From Shewanella sp. MBTL60-007 (GTDB lineage Bacteria > Pseudomonadota > Gammaproteobacteria > Enterobacterales > Shewanellaceae), in the NCBI RefSeq assembly GCF_019654915.1, contig NZ_BPET01000008.1, forward strand, positions 1-64,000: a stretch of DNA of 64,000 nt, written 5' to 3'. The position numbers and the translations under genes were made by a program. Under the pieces are notes generated by a model, which was not told the origin of the DNA, did no database searches, and worked only from the letters and a program-made list of their open reading frames with translations. Below, one piece after another: positions 30,345-40,443 of this stretch (position 1 is its first letter; each line of letters starts with the position of its first letter).

Positions 30345-31409
30345 ATGGCAGAATTAAAGAATGATCGTTATTTACGTGCGTTATTAAAACAGCCTGTCGA
30401 CAGAACTCCTGTCTGGATGATGCGTCAAGCAGGTCGTTATCTTCCAGAATATAAAGCAACCCGCGCAGAAGCTGGAGACTTCATGTCTCTTTGTAAGAAC
30501 CAAGACTTAGCTTGCGAAGTGACTCTTCAGCCCCTACGTCGCTATGATTTAGATGCAGCTATCTTGTTCTCAGACATTCTAACTGTTCCAGATGCTATGG
30601 GCTTAGGCCTATATTTCGAAGCTGGCGAAGGCCCACGTTTCGAGCGTCCTACAGATACTATCGACTCAATTAAAAAGCTTTGCATCCCTGATCCTGAAGA
30701 TGAGCTAGGCTACGTAATGCGTGCAGTAAGCACTATTCGTCGTGAGCTAAAAGGTGAAGTGCCACTAATCGGTTTCTCTGGTTCACCTTGGACCCTAGCG
30801 ACTTACATGGTTGAGGGTGGATCTAGCAAGGCGTTTGAAAAGATTAAGAAGATGGCTTACGAAGAGCCTGCAACTCTGCACATGCTTCTAGACAAGCTAG
30901 CTGACTCTGTGACGCTATACCTGAACGCTCAGGTTGCTAACGGCGCACAATCACTAATGATTTTCGATTCATGGGGTGGCGCGCTTTCTCACCACGCATA
31001 CCGTGAGTTCTCTCTACGTTACATGCAGAAAATCGTTGATGGCCTAACTCGTCATGCTGACGGTCGTCAGGTTCCAGTAACACTGTTCACTAAAGGTGGC
31101 GGACTATGGCTTGAGTCTATGGCTGAAACTGGCTGTGATGCACTAGGCCTAGACTGGACTGTTGATATCGGTGATGCACGTCGCCGTGTTGGCCATAAAG
31201 TGGCACTGCAGGGCAACATGGACCCATCTGTACTTTATGCTTCTCCAGAGCGTATTCATCAAGAAGTGGAGCAAATTCTTGCTTCTTACGGTGAAGGCAC
31301 TGGTCATGTATTTAACTTGGGTCATGGTATTCACCAGCACGTTAATCCAGAGCATGCTGGCTCGTTTATCAACTCAGTACATGAGCTATCGGCTAAGTAC
31401 CACAAGTAA
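30345..31409 (+). CDS. hemE: Uroporphyrinogen decarboxylase
   Basis: The enzyme that decarboxylates uroporphyrinogen III to coproporphyrinogen III in heme synthesis, cytosolic, 354 residues as in E. coli. The N-terminal signature [15 protein letters not shown] contains the substrate-binding Arg residues, and the catalytic Asp is in [23 protein letters not shown] is also diagnostic. The ribosome binding site is AGGAA. Heme supply matters in this cytochrome-rich lineage. Confidence 0.96.
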   Translation: MAELKNDRYLRALLKQPVDRTPVWMMRQAGRYLPEYKATRAEAGDFMSLCKNQDLACEVTLQPLRRYDLDAAILFSDILTVPDAMGLGLYFEAGEGPRFERPTDTIDSIKKLCIPDPEDELGYVMRAVSTIRRELKGEVPLIGFSGSPWTLATYMVEGGSSKAFEKIKKMAYEEPATLHMLLDKLADSVTLYLNAQVANGAQSLMIFDSWGGALSHHAYREFSLRYMQKIVDGLTRHADGRQVPVTLFTKGGGLWLESMAETGCDALGLDWTVDIGDARRRVGHKVALQGNMDPSVLYASPERIHQEVEQILASYGEGTGHVFNLGHGIHQHVNPEHAGSFINSVHELSAKYHK

Positions 31410-31451
31410 TCAATTAGCATAAACGCTGATTTACTATTGATTAGTATAAAT

Positions 31452-31478
31452 AAAGGCTCAGTTTACTGAGCCTTTATT
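31452..31478 (+). terminator. Terminator of hemE
   Basis: Hairpin AAAGGCTCAG / CTGAGCCTTT followed by a short T tract, about 45 bases after the stop. Confidence 0.85.
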
Positions 31479-31759
31479 GTTTCTGCTATTTGGCACTTAG
31501 TAAGCCTATCTTTAATCCCCAATTGTTATTGCTCTTTCTGCTCAAATTCATCATTGAAACTAAGCCTTAAGCATCACTCATTATTCGTTAATGCTGCCGA
31601 ATATCAGATTCGGTAATTATTATTAACTCGTTGATGTTTTTATCAACGACCGTTGCACATACTGGTGTTATCTGTGCCAAAAATGGGGTACTTTGCTAGC
31701 GCAAACCGAGTAGTAGCCAGAGTTGCTGGCTGGTTTTGAATTAGAGACGTTATTTTTAG
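31479..31759. other. Intergenic region upstream of the PdeB-like gene
   Basis: No gene seen. Two small palindromes are present: CCGAAT / ATTCGG at about 31597 and CGTTGAT / ATCAACG at 31629-31648. They may be regulatory or leader structures; nothing more can be said. Confidence 0.4.
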
Positions 31760-34312
31760 ATGAAAATTGGCAAGAAAGTTGTCTTAGTGATCTTTGGGAT
31801 TTTCATCCCCCTCCTCGCTGCTAGCTGTTTGGCTGGAATTGCACACTTATATACCGGGATCGATACGATTCGAGGCTATATCATAGAAAGAGAGCTTGAG
31901 AGTATTCAATCACAGCTGAATAAAGATCTTGAGTCGTTTCAACTGGTATTTCATAACAACCCACTCTACTCACAACAAGGCCTGCCGAGCCTATTAGGCA
32001 GCGATGGCAGCTTGTTGAGAGACACTCAGTTACTGGGGATTACAGGGCGGAAGTTGACCTACCTTAGAGTGCAAGGTGACGATAAATTTGCTCCACCGCC
32101 AGAGTTGTTAGCGAGTCAGCGGGAGAAAACCGGCGTATATCTTGATAGCCAGCAGCAGAGTTACTTAATTAGTCTGCAGGGGCAGCTCCATGGAGAGCGT
32201 TTGCTCTTAGTTCGTCGATTGACGAATGATTATCTCTTGAGCCTTGCTGAGAAGGGGATGATAACCAAGGCTGAAATTCAAACTGGCGTCGTGGCCACAG
32301 AGCACTTGTTTATGGACGATACGGTGACGGCTCAGCTTAAGCTCCCCTCAATCATTGAGCATACTCCGCTTCATCTCTCTATCAGTTTTTCTAATCACTT
32401 TTTCTCCCAGATAGCGATGAAATACACTTTGCTAGCATTAGGGCTGTTGGGCTTTGTGGTTGCACTGCAATTCGCACTGTATTTCTGGTTGCGACAGGCA
32501 CTTATCAAGCCATTTAATAAGCTTGTTACTCAATGCTCAAGCCTCAATGTTGGCTCTAAGACATGCCAACTAATCGATAGCGCCGCTGGCACTGAATTAG
32601 CGTCGTTAACAACAAACATTAATGGGTTATTGTCGGCTCTCTATCGTCAGCAAAGTCACTCCCAACTTGTCTTAGACAACACTTCTGAAGTCGTTATCTT
32701 TACCGATACGCTAGCCAAGGTCAGTTATATCAATCCTTATGCTGAGCGTATGCTGGCGCTTAAGAATGAACAGGTGCAGGGGAGCAGTCTTGAACAGCTG
32801 TTATGCTGTAATCTTGGAGTCACCGTTAAGGTCGTGGCTTTTATACAAGAGGCTGATAAAACTTCTGCTCCGCTCTTATTGCGTCTAAATAGAGCCACTC
32901 CTATGTTGGTCAACGGCAGCTTAACTCATCTACGTTGTCATGCAGGGAAAGTCATAGGGGCGGCAATAGTCTTGCGAGACATCACCCAGCAAGCTTTGCT
33001 AAAGCGTCAGTTACAGAGATGTGTCGATTTTGACCCTATCACTGGCTTAGTCACTAGAAGCGTTTTCGGGACTCGCTTAGTGAGCTATGCGCAGCAATCA
33101 AAGTCTCTGGCTGTTATCTATTTTGATTTAGAGCAATTTAAGTTAATCAATGATTCTTGTGGTCATAATGCGGGCGATGAGATGCTCAAAAAGGTGGCAA
33201 AAGCGATAAATTCTTGCCTATTGAATAATGAGTTGCTGGGGCGCTTGGGCGGTGACGAATTTGCCTTAGCGATAAAGGATCGCAGCGCGCTTGAGGTTGC
33301 TAAGTTATCTAAAAGTATTATCGCGAGCGTGAACGCTCAGATGTTGCTTCATGATGATACAGCTTATCGTGTAGGTGTCAGCGTTGGTATCGCCTTGGCG
33401 GGCAACAAGGCAAATGAAGACGTGCGAGAGTTGCTTAAGGATGCAGAAATTGCTTGCCACTCTGCTAAACAAAAAGGCAGTAATCAAGTACAGTTTTTTG
33501 ATGGCCGCGATAAAGATCTTAACCTGCTGCGTAATGCGCCTAAGTGGGCGGTTAGAATTGTGCAGGCGATAGAGCATAATGAATTGATCCTCTACTATCA
33601 AAAAATCAAACGTATCTCCTCCCATAGTCATCGTCAGCGTCTGGAGATCTTGTTACGGATCCAAGAATCTGATGGACGATTGCTACCGCCAGCGCAATTT
33701 ATTACCGCCGCCGAGCGCTTTAAGTTGATAGTAGAGGTGGATAAAGAGGTCATCAGAAAAGCCTTCTTGTGGTTATCGTTAAATGAACACCTGTGGCATG
33801 ATCACTGCCTCTCGATAAACTTGTCTGGTAATAGTCTTGGTGCCGAAGGGATCGCAGATTTCATCCTGCGTCAGCAAACCCGCTTTGGTATTCCAAGCGT
33901 CTGTATTTGTTTTGAAATTACCGAGACCAGTGCCATCCAAAATCGCAGTCGCGCGATGAAGATGTTATTAGGCCTGCGTAAGCGCGGTTTCGCCTTTGCC
34001 CTAGACGACTTTGGTAGCGGCTTTGCGTCCTATGGTTACCTAAAAGAGATGCCAGTCGATTATGTGAAAATCGATGGTTGCTTCGTGAAAAACCTAGCCA
34101 GTAATGCTAAAGATTATGCCATCGTTAAGTCGGTTAATGATGTCTGCCGAGTGATGGGGATCGAGACAGTGGCTGAGTTTGTGGAAAACCAAGAGATCAT
34201 GGATAAGCTTGAGATCATCGGAGTTAACTATGCTCAAGGCTATGCCATCGGCCGCCCTAAGCCGCTCGCGTCATATCAAGCTGAAATCACTCCAGAGATA
34301 CTCATCGCCTAA
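31760..34312 (+). CDS. pdeB: Membrane GGDEF-EAL protein, probable PdeB-type cyclic di-GMP phosphodiesterase
   Basis: An inner-membrane protein of 850 residues. Two membrane segments (about residues 7-30 and 220-245) enclose a periplasmic domain; a HAMP-like linker, a PAS domain (about 300-410), a GGDEF domain (GGDEF intact near residue 496) and an EAL domain follow. The EAL signature reads EIL (LEILLRI, near 627), keeping the metal-binding Glu, and other catalytic stretches (FEITET, DDFGSGFASYGYLK) are present, so hydrolysis is plausible. The position after hemE and before a short-chain dehydrogenase matches, from memory, PdeB of S. oneidensis. The symbol rests on that synteny and architecture. 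Confidence 0.75.
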   Translation: MKIGKKVVLVIFGIFIPLLAASCLAGIAHLYTGIDTIRGYIIERELESIQSQLNKDLESFQLVFHNNPLYSQQGLPSLLGSDGSLLRDTQLLGITGRKLTYLRVQGDDKFAPPPELLASQREKTGVYLDSQQQSYLISLQGQLHGERLLLVRRLTNDYLLSLAEKGMITKAEIQTGVVATEHLFMDDTVTAQLKLPSIIEHTPLHLSISFSNHFFSQIAMKYTLLALGLLGFVVALQFALYFWLRQALIKPFNKLVTQCSSLNVGSKTCQLIDSAAGTELASLTTNINGLLSALYRQQSHSQLVLDNTSEVVIFTDTLAKVSYINPYAERMLALKNEQVQGSSLEQLLCCNLGVTVKVVAFIQEADKTSAPLLLRLNRATPMLVNGSLTHLRCHAGKVIGAAIVLRDITQQALLKRQLQRCVDFDPITGLVTRSVFGTRLVSYAQQSKSLAVIYFDLEQFKLINDSCGHNAGDEMLKKVAKAINSCLLNNELLGRLGGDEFALAIKDRSALEVAKLSKSIIASVNAQMLLHDDTAYRVGVSVGIALAGNKANEDVRELLKDAEIACHSAKQKGSNQVQFFDGRDKDLNLLRNAPKWAVRIVQAIEHNELILYYQKIKRISSHSHRQRLEILLRIQESDGRLLPPAQFITAAERFKLIVEVDKEVIRKAFLWLSLNEHLWHDHCLSINLSGNSLGAEGIADFILRQQTRFGIPSVCICFEITETSAIQNRSRAMKMLLGLRKRGFAFALDDFGSGFASYGYLKEMPVDYVKIDGCFVKNLASNAKDYAIVKSVNDVCRVMGIETVAEFVENQEIMDKLEIIGVNYAQGYAIGRPKPLASYQAEITPEILIA

Positions 34313-34402
34313 GGCTTGTTGAACTCAATTTGCGCTTTGGGTATATATGTGTGAGCTTTAACGACCAGACATAAAAACAGCTTGGTAGTGGTTCGCTAAT
34401 AT

Positions 34403-35230
34403 ATGGATATTTTAAAGGGCAAATTTAAAGATAGCTTTAAAGAAAAAGTCATTATCATCACTGGTGCATCTGAAGGCATTGGCCGAGCCTTAGCTTTGGC
34501 GCTTGCACCTCAAGGATGCAAGCTGGTGGTCAGTGCTCGCAACCTCGAACGGTTAAACTCTTTAGCCCAAGAGTTATCTTCGCTTGGTTATAAGCCGTTA
34601 GTGCATGTGGCAGATGTATCGGAACAAGCTCAATGCCAAGGCTTAATCCAAGCTTGTATTGCTGAGTTTGGTCAGCTAGATATCTTAGTTAATAATGCTG
34701 GCATGACTATGTGGTCACGTTTCGATGAGCTTGAAGACTTAACTGTGTTATCGAAAATCATGCAGGTTAACTATCTCGGGTCTGCTTATCTTACCCATGC
34801 CGCCATTCCCTATCTTAAACAGAGCCAAGGTCAAGTCGTGGCCGTCGCCTCGCTCACTGGCATGACAGGGGTACCCGCACGTTCAGGTTATGCGGCATCT
34901 AAACATGCCGTAATCGGTTTTTTTGATTCCCTGCGGATTGAGCTTAGTGATTATAAGGTTGCAGTGACGGTGATCTGTCCCGACTTTGTGGTGACGCAGA
35001 CTCATAAGCGCGCATTAGATGCAAAAGGAAAAGCTTTGGGTGATACGCCAATGCAGGAAGCGAAAATCATGACCGCTGAGCAGTGCGCGCAGATGATGTT
35101 ACCCGCCATTGCGAGTAGGAAGCGTCTGTTAATCACCTCTTTCAGGGGAAGGGTAGGACGTTTCATTAAAGTTATCGCCCCAGGGCTTATCGATAAGATT
35201 GCACGCAGGGCGATAGAGGCGGGTCGCTGA
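34403..35230 (+). CDS. Short-chain dehydrogenase/reductase
   Basis: A 275-residue oxidoreductase of the classical SDR family. The nucleotide motif TGASEGIGRA lies near residue 19, the structural NNAG near residue 97, the catalytic Ser in ASLTGMTG, and the Tyr-Lys pair in GYAASKHA. The C-terminal segment after residue 230 is basic and hydrophobic and may touch the membrane. It resembles dehydrogenases acting on lipids or steroids, but the substrate cannot be read from the sequence. It follows the PdeB-like gene after 90 bases and may share its transcript. Confidence 0.85.
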   Translation: MDILKGKFKDSFKEKVIIITGASEGIGRALALALAPQGCKLVVSARNLERLNSLAQELSSLGYKPLVHVADVSEQAQCQGLIQACIAEFGQLDILVNNAGMTMWSRFDELEDLTVLSKIMQVNYLGSAYLTHAAIPYLKQSQGQVVAVASLTGMTGVPARSGYAASKHAVIGFFDSLRIELSDYKVAVTVICPDFVVTQTHKRALDAKGKALGDTPMQEAKIMTAEQCAQMMLPAIASRKRLLITSFRGRVGRFIKVIAPGLIDKIARRAIEAGR

Positions 35231-35280
35231 CTTGCGACCCTTGGTAAGCGAACGTTTAGCTTATCTAACCTGAGTACAGG

Positions 35281-35499
35281 TTACTTGTTTAGGTGTTTAA
35301 CGATTGCTTCTGCCGCTTCGGCTTTGGTTGCTTTTTCGGCTGAAGGTTCAATATGAGCGGTGGCGTTATGACCCGTCATATCTTCGGCAATATGCAGCCA
35401 GTCGGGATGCCAATAAAATGAGGAGCCTGAGAGGGTATCCCAATTATGAACACCTGATGTTTCGCCCTGATAGATAAGATCGCCAACTGAATATTTCAT
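35281..35499 (-). CDS. Small conserved-type protein of unknown function
   Basis: 72 residues, with a good ribosome binding site (AGGGG) before the ATG. The N-terminal part is aromatic-rich (SSFYWHPDWLHIAEDM) and the C-terminal part is Ala/Glu/Lys-rich and probably helical. There is no signal peptide and no cysteine. I do not recognise the family. The start signal and non-overlapping position argue that it is a real gene. Confidence 0.65.
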   Translation of the reverse strand: MKYSVGDLIYQGETSGVHNWDTLSGSSFYWHPDWLHIAEDMTGHNATAHIEPSAEKATKAEAAEAIVKHLNK

Positions 35500-35721
35500 G
35501 GTTAACCCCTGATATTTAAGTTTAATTTTTTAAAACTTTTTAGCACATATCACCCATTTCTAACCAATGAGCCTAGTTGCTGTTTGGTTTAGAATGCGCT
35601 TTCAAACAATGAACTTGTGTTAACTAGATCACAAAATGGCTATTCGCTTGATGGTAGCGACAGCTGGTCAGTGAAATCCAGTTAGCGAGATCCAGAGAGG
35701 TTGCTAGTCAATGCCGTCATC

Positions 35722-35745
35722 AAAAAGCCCAGAATTAACTGGGCT
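35722..35745 (-). terminator. Terminator of the Ig-repeat lipoprotein gene
   Basis: On the minus strand AAGCCCAG / CTGGGCTT followed by five T, ten bases past the stop. Almost identical to the terminator after purD at 39042-39067. Confidence 0.85.
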
Positions 35746-35754
35746 TGTGGATAG

Positions 35755-38745
35755 CTAATGGTTTGTTAGATTAAGGTTGATTAACCACCAAGCCCTAGCT
35801 TGAATATCTCCAGCTTCAATGATTCCGCCACTACGATGAGGTTTGGCAAAGTGTACCAGTACAATCGGTGAGCTTGTCTGGTAGCGACCAGACTCTGTGA
35901 ACCAAGCATTAAAAGCATCTTCTTTGTTGAGGCTAACCGTCACTTCAGAGCTAATAGGTTGGCTCAGGCCTGGGCAGGTATGAATTGTTTTCGAGGTGAT
36001 AGGGTAAGCAACTTGGCTACCATCACTGCAATGACTGGTATTTTGCAGTCTTAACGTCACTAAGGTGCAGTCCTTTATATTGATAGGATCTTTACAGACT
36101 TGAGCGACCATGGTTGAGTAGCCACCGCTATGTTCTTCGCCGGGCTGATTGGTTAATTCGCCTCTAGCACCAAAGGCAGTGAAATAGGAAACTTCATTGG
36201 CGGCGATCTCTACAGGAGAGACTATTTGCTGGTCTGAACCATTGAAATCGACACTGGCTTCTTCACCTAACCCCGCCTCGATTTCTGAGATAAACAGTTT
36301 ATAGGTAGCCGATGAAGACTGATAATTTTGTCCACCATCGTCAGTTACTGTGACACCGAAGTAGTTATTCTCTCGAGACTTAGGGTAGGTGTGTACCGTG
36401 ATCTCACCATTGGGCGCTAACTCGGCAAGTTCTGGAGAGACGACAGTTTCAAGCTCATAGCTCAGCTTACCGAACTGACTCCTTGTAGCCGGAGCTTTAA
36501 TTACACGGTCAGGGTAAAACGCGACGTTTAGAGTATTGGTCTCTAAGGTTAGACCGGGATGCTTGGCCTTTTCAATATTCACATTGAACTGACGCACGGT
36601 ACGTTCGAAGTTTCGACTTTCCTCTATCACGCTGACCTTAGCAATCCCGGCACCATTAATTGATAGCACACCACTTACTGGATCTATGATGGCAATGTGG
36701 CTGGTTTGTAGGTCACTGTAATAGCTAATTTCACTGTCTACTCCTCGTCCGGTTATTGTTGGAGACGCAAGTGTCGCTCCATCGGAAAATTGTGTATTGA
36801 GTAGTGCTGTTGAAAGTTCGAGTTTGGTATTTTCCGCTGCTTTATCGATAACAACGGTAAATTCGGCCTTTTGAGAAATATGCCCGGCATCGCCTTTATC
36901 CGTCACTATGAAGGTTGCTGAGCCGGCATTATTGATGGTGAAGGTGCGTGGGGCCTCATTAATTGTGATGACATCATTTTGGCCGTGTTTAAATTGCCAT
37001 TCTAATTCGCCAATACTGCCTGAAATAGGGATATCAAGCGTTCTTCCTGCTGAGTAGCTTGTACGAACCGGAGCAATAGATAGGGTGCCATACAGGGGAG
37101 AGACATCGACATAAAAACGCTCTGAAGCAGGAGCGAAATAGTCATTTCCCGAATCAACCGCTGTTAACCAGCCCCGACCTGCGCCGATTATCCTAATCAC
37201 ATCTGTCTCGGCATCTTGCTTGAATACAGCATCACCATCATCGATGCTAAAGCTCACATCACCTTTGCTATTTAACACAATAGGGCTGAAGACGGCACTT
37301 TTTGCATAGTCGATGCGGGTGTTGGTTAAAATCAATTCGTTGTTGATCTGTTTATCTATGGTGACGGTGAATTTTTTCTGTTGGCTAACCCAAAACTCTC
37401 CACCATCATCGCTGACGATGACTTCCACTATGCCAGGTTTTAACACTGTCATCGCACCAGTTTTTGCATCAATCGCTATGATATCTGTAGGGCTGTCATT
37501 GGCCAAGGTATAGGCTAATTCTCCATGGCCACCTATCACTTGAGGCTGAATGACTTGGTTCTCTTGATAGCGGGTCTGAATATCTAAACTGTCTAAAGAG
37601 TCAGAATCGATCCGTATAACCTCTACATTGATTGAGAGGCTTTCGGGTAGGAAGTTCTTGTTACCTGTATCGTTAATAGTGACTTGTGTTTGTCCTATTC
37701 CGACAAAGCTAAAATAGCCTTTTTCTTCATCAATAATATCGATGACTTGGGAGGGCGCGTTCTCAGAGAGGCTAAAAGAGAGCTTCCCTTTAGAGCCGAT
37801 TACCTGAATTGTTTGTTGGGCATCCTGATCATAAGTGGTCGTAAGATCTGCGGCTTGTAATGCAAGGTTTTTGGCACGGTTGATCTGCACTTTAAAAATT
37901 TGAGGCGCAACTATGTCGTGATGCTGTGGGGCATTTTGTATTACTTGAACCTCAGTTTCGCCAGCACCAATGACAAGCATCTCACCGCTGCCTTCATCTA
38001 TCTGCACTACATCAGTATTCGCACCATTGACTAGAGCGTAATGAATGCTCTGCGTTGGCGTTCCGCTGTACACTGGGAGCAGTTTTGCCCCCAATAGAAA
38101 AGGTTTATCTATTACATCACTAAATCGAGCAAACTCGGTTTGAGCCGTCTCTATTGTGATTTTAAATTGCTGGGTATCTGCTTGATAGTTGCGGCCACCA
38201 TCATCGGTGACGTCAATAAGTACACTGCCGCTGCCCCAAATAAGGAACTCTCCACCACGTTCAATCAGCACTACTTGGTCGCTCTGGTCTGAGGCAAGCT
38301 CATATTCTACCTTACCAAGCGCACCATTTACGTTGGCTTGATGGCGTGTACCGGCTTGGTAGGGCAGGCTGAGGTCATTGGTAACAAGAGGGAGGCGGGG
38401 CGCTTTTTCGATAGTAACGGTGAAGTGGGTGCTAGCTGAGAGGTATTGCTCGTTACCTGGATCGGTTGCGATGAGTTCGGTGCGACCCGCGTTGAGTATT
38501 GTCAGGCTACGCTTATCTGCTGAGATCTGTACCACGTCATCTGCCGCGCTATCAGCTAGGCGATAACTGATGCTGCCTAACGCGCCCTCGATATTTGGGG
38601 TGATAGCGATGTTTGGTGAAAACTGCTGTTTGATATCAGCGGCTTTCAATATTGGGTGAGTTTCTTTCTGTGGTTCTGTTGAATCAGACTCTCCACTTCC
38701 ACATGCGGTAAGTAAGAACAGCAACAACAGACTTAGGTACTTCAT
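35755..38745 (-). CDS. Large lipoprotein with nine Ig-like repeats
   Basis: A 996-residue exported lipoprotein: the signal ends in the lipobox LTAC, with Cys15 as the lipid anchor. After a short acidic linker come about nine tandem repeats of 85-95 residues (roughly 30-820). Each has a Gly-X-Leu-X-Tyr/Phe core, a pattern such as VTDDGG-NYQ, and ends in a strand like FTVTIEKA. They look like bacterial Ig-like or cadherin-like folds. The last 175 residues form a different domain with six cysteines and no clear family. A strong ribosome binding site (GGAGG) precedes the ATG. It is probably a surface or periplasmic adhesion-type protein; function unknown. Confidence 0.8.
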   Translation of the reverse strand: MKYLSLLLLFLLTACGSGESDSTEPQKETHPILKAADIKQQFSPNIAITPNIEGALGSISYRLADSAADDVVQISADKRSLTILNAGRTELIATDPGNEQYLSASTHFTVTIEKAPRLPLVTNDLSLPYQAGTRHQANVNGALGKVEYELASDQSDQVVLIERGGEFLIWGSGSVLIDVTDDGGRNYQADTQQFKITIETAQTEFARFSDVIDKPFLLGAKLLPVYSGTPTQSIHYALVNGANTDVVQIDEGSGEMLVIGAGETEVQVIQNAPQHHDIVAPQIFKVQINRAKNLALQAADLTTTYDQDAQQTIQVIGSKGKLSFSLSENAPSQVIDIIDEEKGYFSFVGIGQTQVTINDTGNKNFLPESLSINVEVIRIDSDSLDSLDIQTRYQENQVIQPQVIGGHGELAYTLANDSPTDIIAIDAKTGAMTVLKPGIVEVIVSDDGGEFWVSQQKKFTVTIDKQINNELILTNTRIDYAKSAVFSPIVLNSKGDVSFSIDDGDAVFKQDAETDVIRIIGAGRGWLTAVDSGNDYFAPASERFYVDVSPLYGTLSIAPVRTSYSAGRTLDIPISGSIGELEWQFKHGQNDVITINEAPRTFTINNAGSATFIVTDKGDAGHISQKAEFTVVIDKAAENTKLELSTALLNTQFSDGATLASPTITGRGVDSEISYYSDLQTSHIAIIDPVSGVLSINGAGIAKVSVIEESRNFERTVRQFNVNIEKAKHPGLTLETNTLNVAFYPDRVIKAPATRSQFGKLSYELETVVSPELAELAPNGEITVHTYPKSRENNYFGVTVTDDGGQNYQSSSATYKLFISEIEAGLGEEASVDFNGSDQQIVSPVEIAANEVSYFTAFGARGELTNQPGEEHSGGYSTMVAQVCKDPINIKDCTLVTLRLQNTSHCSDGSQVAYPITSKTIHTCPGLSQPISSEVTVSLNKEDAFNAWFTESGRYQTSSPIVLVHFAKPHRSGGIIEAGDIQARAWWLINLNLTNH

Positions 38746-39041
38746 AACGCCTCCAGCTTAAAATTGAAGCGGGAGTATACGGGTGTGATAAATGTGCTGC
38801 AATTGGGTTTGGAGTTGTTGTTTGCTGCTAATTAATTGGGTTTATCTGGTTATAAATTTTGTATGCGATATAAAAGTTGCATATAAAAACAATGTTTTAG
38901 CTTAGTTGTTGAAAGATACCCAAAAGCGCTAAATATCCCCGATTAGTTAAAGGACTTTTATGCAGGTAATTTGCATTTAAAAAAAGTGCGACCTATCTCG
39001 CATTTTTGGTTTCTTATGTTTTAGACGAATTACAGGTATCA
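38746..39041. other. AT-rich intergenic region
   Basis: About 300 bases upstream of the Ig-repeat lipoprotein gene with no gene seen. It must hold that gene's promoter. No clear regulator site was recognised. Confidence 0.4.
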
Positions 39042-39067
39042 AAAAGCCCAGTATTAACTGGGCTTTT
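39042..39067 (-). terminator. Terminator of purD
   Basis: On the minus strand AAAAGCCCAG / CTGGGCTTTTT, 20 bases past the purD stop. Confidence 0.88.
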
Positions 39068-39087
39068 AAGCTAGAACTGAGGCTGAG

Positions 39088-40389
39088 TTAGCCTTCGCCG
39101 TTCTCGCGAGCTATTGCTCTGTAAGCAATATCTGTGCGGAAGTAGACGTCATCCCAATGGATAGCATCAACTAAACTGTAAGCTGCTTGCTGAGCTTCGG
39201 TTACGGTATTACCTAGTGCGGTAGCGCATAATACGCGGCCACCATTAGTGACAACGTGACCGTCTTGCATGCTAGTGCCAGCATGGAACACTTTAGCGTC
39301 ATTATTGCCTAGCGATAGGCCTTCAATCACATCGTGCTTGCGGTATGCATCTGGGTAACCACCTGCAGCCATGACTACGCCTACTGCTGCGCGTGAGTCA
39401 AACTCGGCTGTGACCTGGTCAAGCTCGCCGCGAGTCGAGGCTAGGCAAAGCTCAACTAAATCAGATTTAAGGCGCATCATAATCGGCTGAGTTTCAGGAT
39501 CGCCAAAGCGGCAGTTGTACTCAAGTACTTTGGCGCTGCCATCTGGTGCAATCATCAAGCCTGCGTATAGGAAGCCTGTGTAAACATTGCCTTCAGCTGC
39601 CATACCATCAACCGTTGGGCGAATAACATGTTCAATCGTCCAGTCGTGAACCTTTTGGGTGACAACTGGTGCAGGAGAGTATGCGCCCATGCCGCCAGTG
39701 TTTGGACCATGATCGCCATTATCGCGAGCTTTATGGTCTTGGCTGGTGGCCATAGCAAGAATGTTCTTACCGTCTACCATCACGATAAAGCTGGCTTCTT
39801 CGCCTTTTAGGAACTCTTCGATAACCACGCGAGAACCCGCTTCACCAAACTTATTGCCTGCTAGCATATCTTCGATAGCCGCATCAGCTTCATTTTGGTC
39901 TGCTGCGATGATCACGCCTTTACCCGCGGCTAGGCCATCGGCCTTAATCACGATAGGGAAACCTGTAGTCGCCGTAACTTGAGTCACATAAGCTTTAGCG
40001 GGTTCAATCTCAGTAAAGTTTGAGTAAGCTGCAGTAGGTATGTTGTGACGTGCTAAGAAGTCTTTGGTGAAGGCTTTAGACGACTCAAGCTGCGCCGCGC
40101 CTTTAGTTGGGCCAAAGATAGGTAGGCCTGCTTCGTTAAAGGCGTCGACAACGCCAAGTGCTAATGGCACTTCAGGGCCAACAATAGTGATAGCGACTTT
40201 TTGCTCTGTTGCAAATGCCACTAACGCTGAGATCTCTTCAACGTTAATTGCTACGTTTTCAAGTTTTGGCTCTAATGCGGTGCCAGCGTTACCAGGGGCA
40301 ACAAAGACAGTTTTAACTTGCTCAGATTGCGCAGCCTTCCACGCCAATGCATGTTCGCGACCGCCGCCACCAATGATCAATACTTTCAT
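39088..40389 (-). CDS. purD: Phosphoribosylamine-glycine ligase
   Basis: Second step of purine synthesis: ATP-dependent joining of glycine to phosphoribosylamine. The protein has 433 residues. The N-terminal domain has GGGGREHALAWK; the ATP-grasp region includes KADGLAAGKGV and the metal-binding YNCRFGDPETQ. It lies downstream of purH on the same strand, the usual purHD order, but separated by 210 bases that contain a tandem repeat. Confidence 0.96.
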   Translation of the reverse strand: MKVLIIGGGGREHALAWKAAQSEQVKTVFVAPGNAGTALEPKLENVAINVEEISALVAFATEQKVAITIVGPEVPLALGVVDAFNEAGLPIFGPTKGAAQLESSKAFTKDFLARHNIPTAAYSNFTEIEPAKAYVTQVTATTGFPIVIKADGLAAGKGVIIAADQNEADAAIEDMLAGNKFGEAGSRVVIEEFLKGEEASFIVMVDGKNILAMATSQDHKARDNGDHGPNTGGMGAYSPAPVVTQKVHDWTIEHVIRPTVDGMAAEGNVYTGFLYAGLMIAPDGSAKVLEYNCRFGDPETQPIMMRLKSDLVELCLASTRGELDQVTAEFDSRAAVGVVMAAGGYPDAYRKHDVIEGLSLGNNDAKVFHAGTSMQDGHVVTNGGRVLCATALGNTVTEAQQAAYSLVDAIHWDDVYFRTDIAYRAIARENGEG

Positions 40390-40443
40390 ATCTTTACCTT
40401 TTATAGCTGCGCCATTCTCCCTATCTCTGCATCAAGCATGCTC

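Noticed and set aside
30274..30459. 61-codon minus-strand frame over the hemE start
   Set aside because: It overlaps the conserved hemE N-terminus and has no start signal; the small RNA promoter lies elsewhere.
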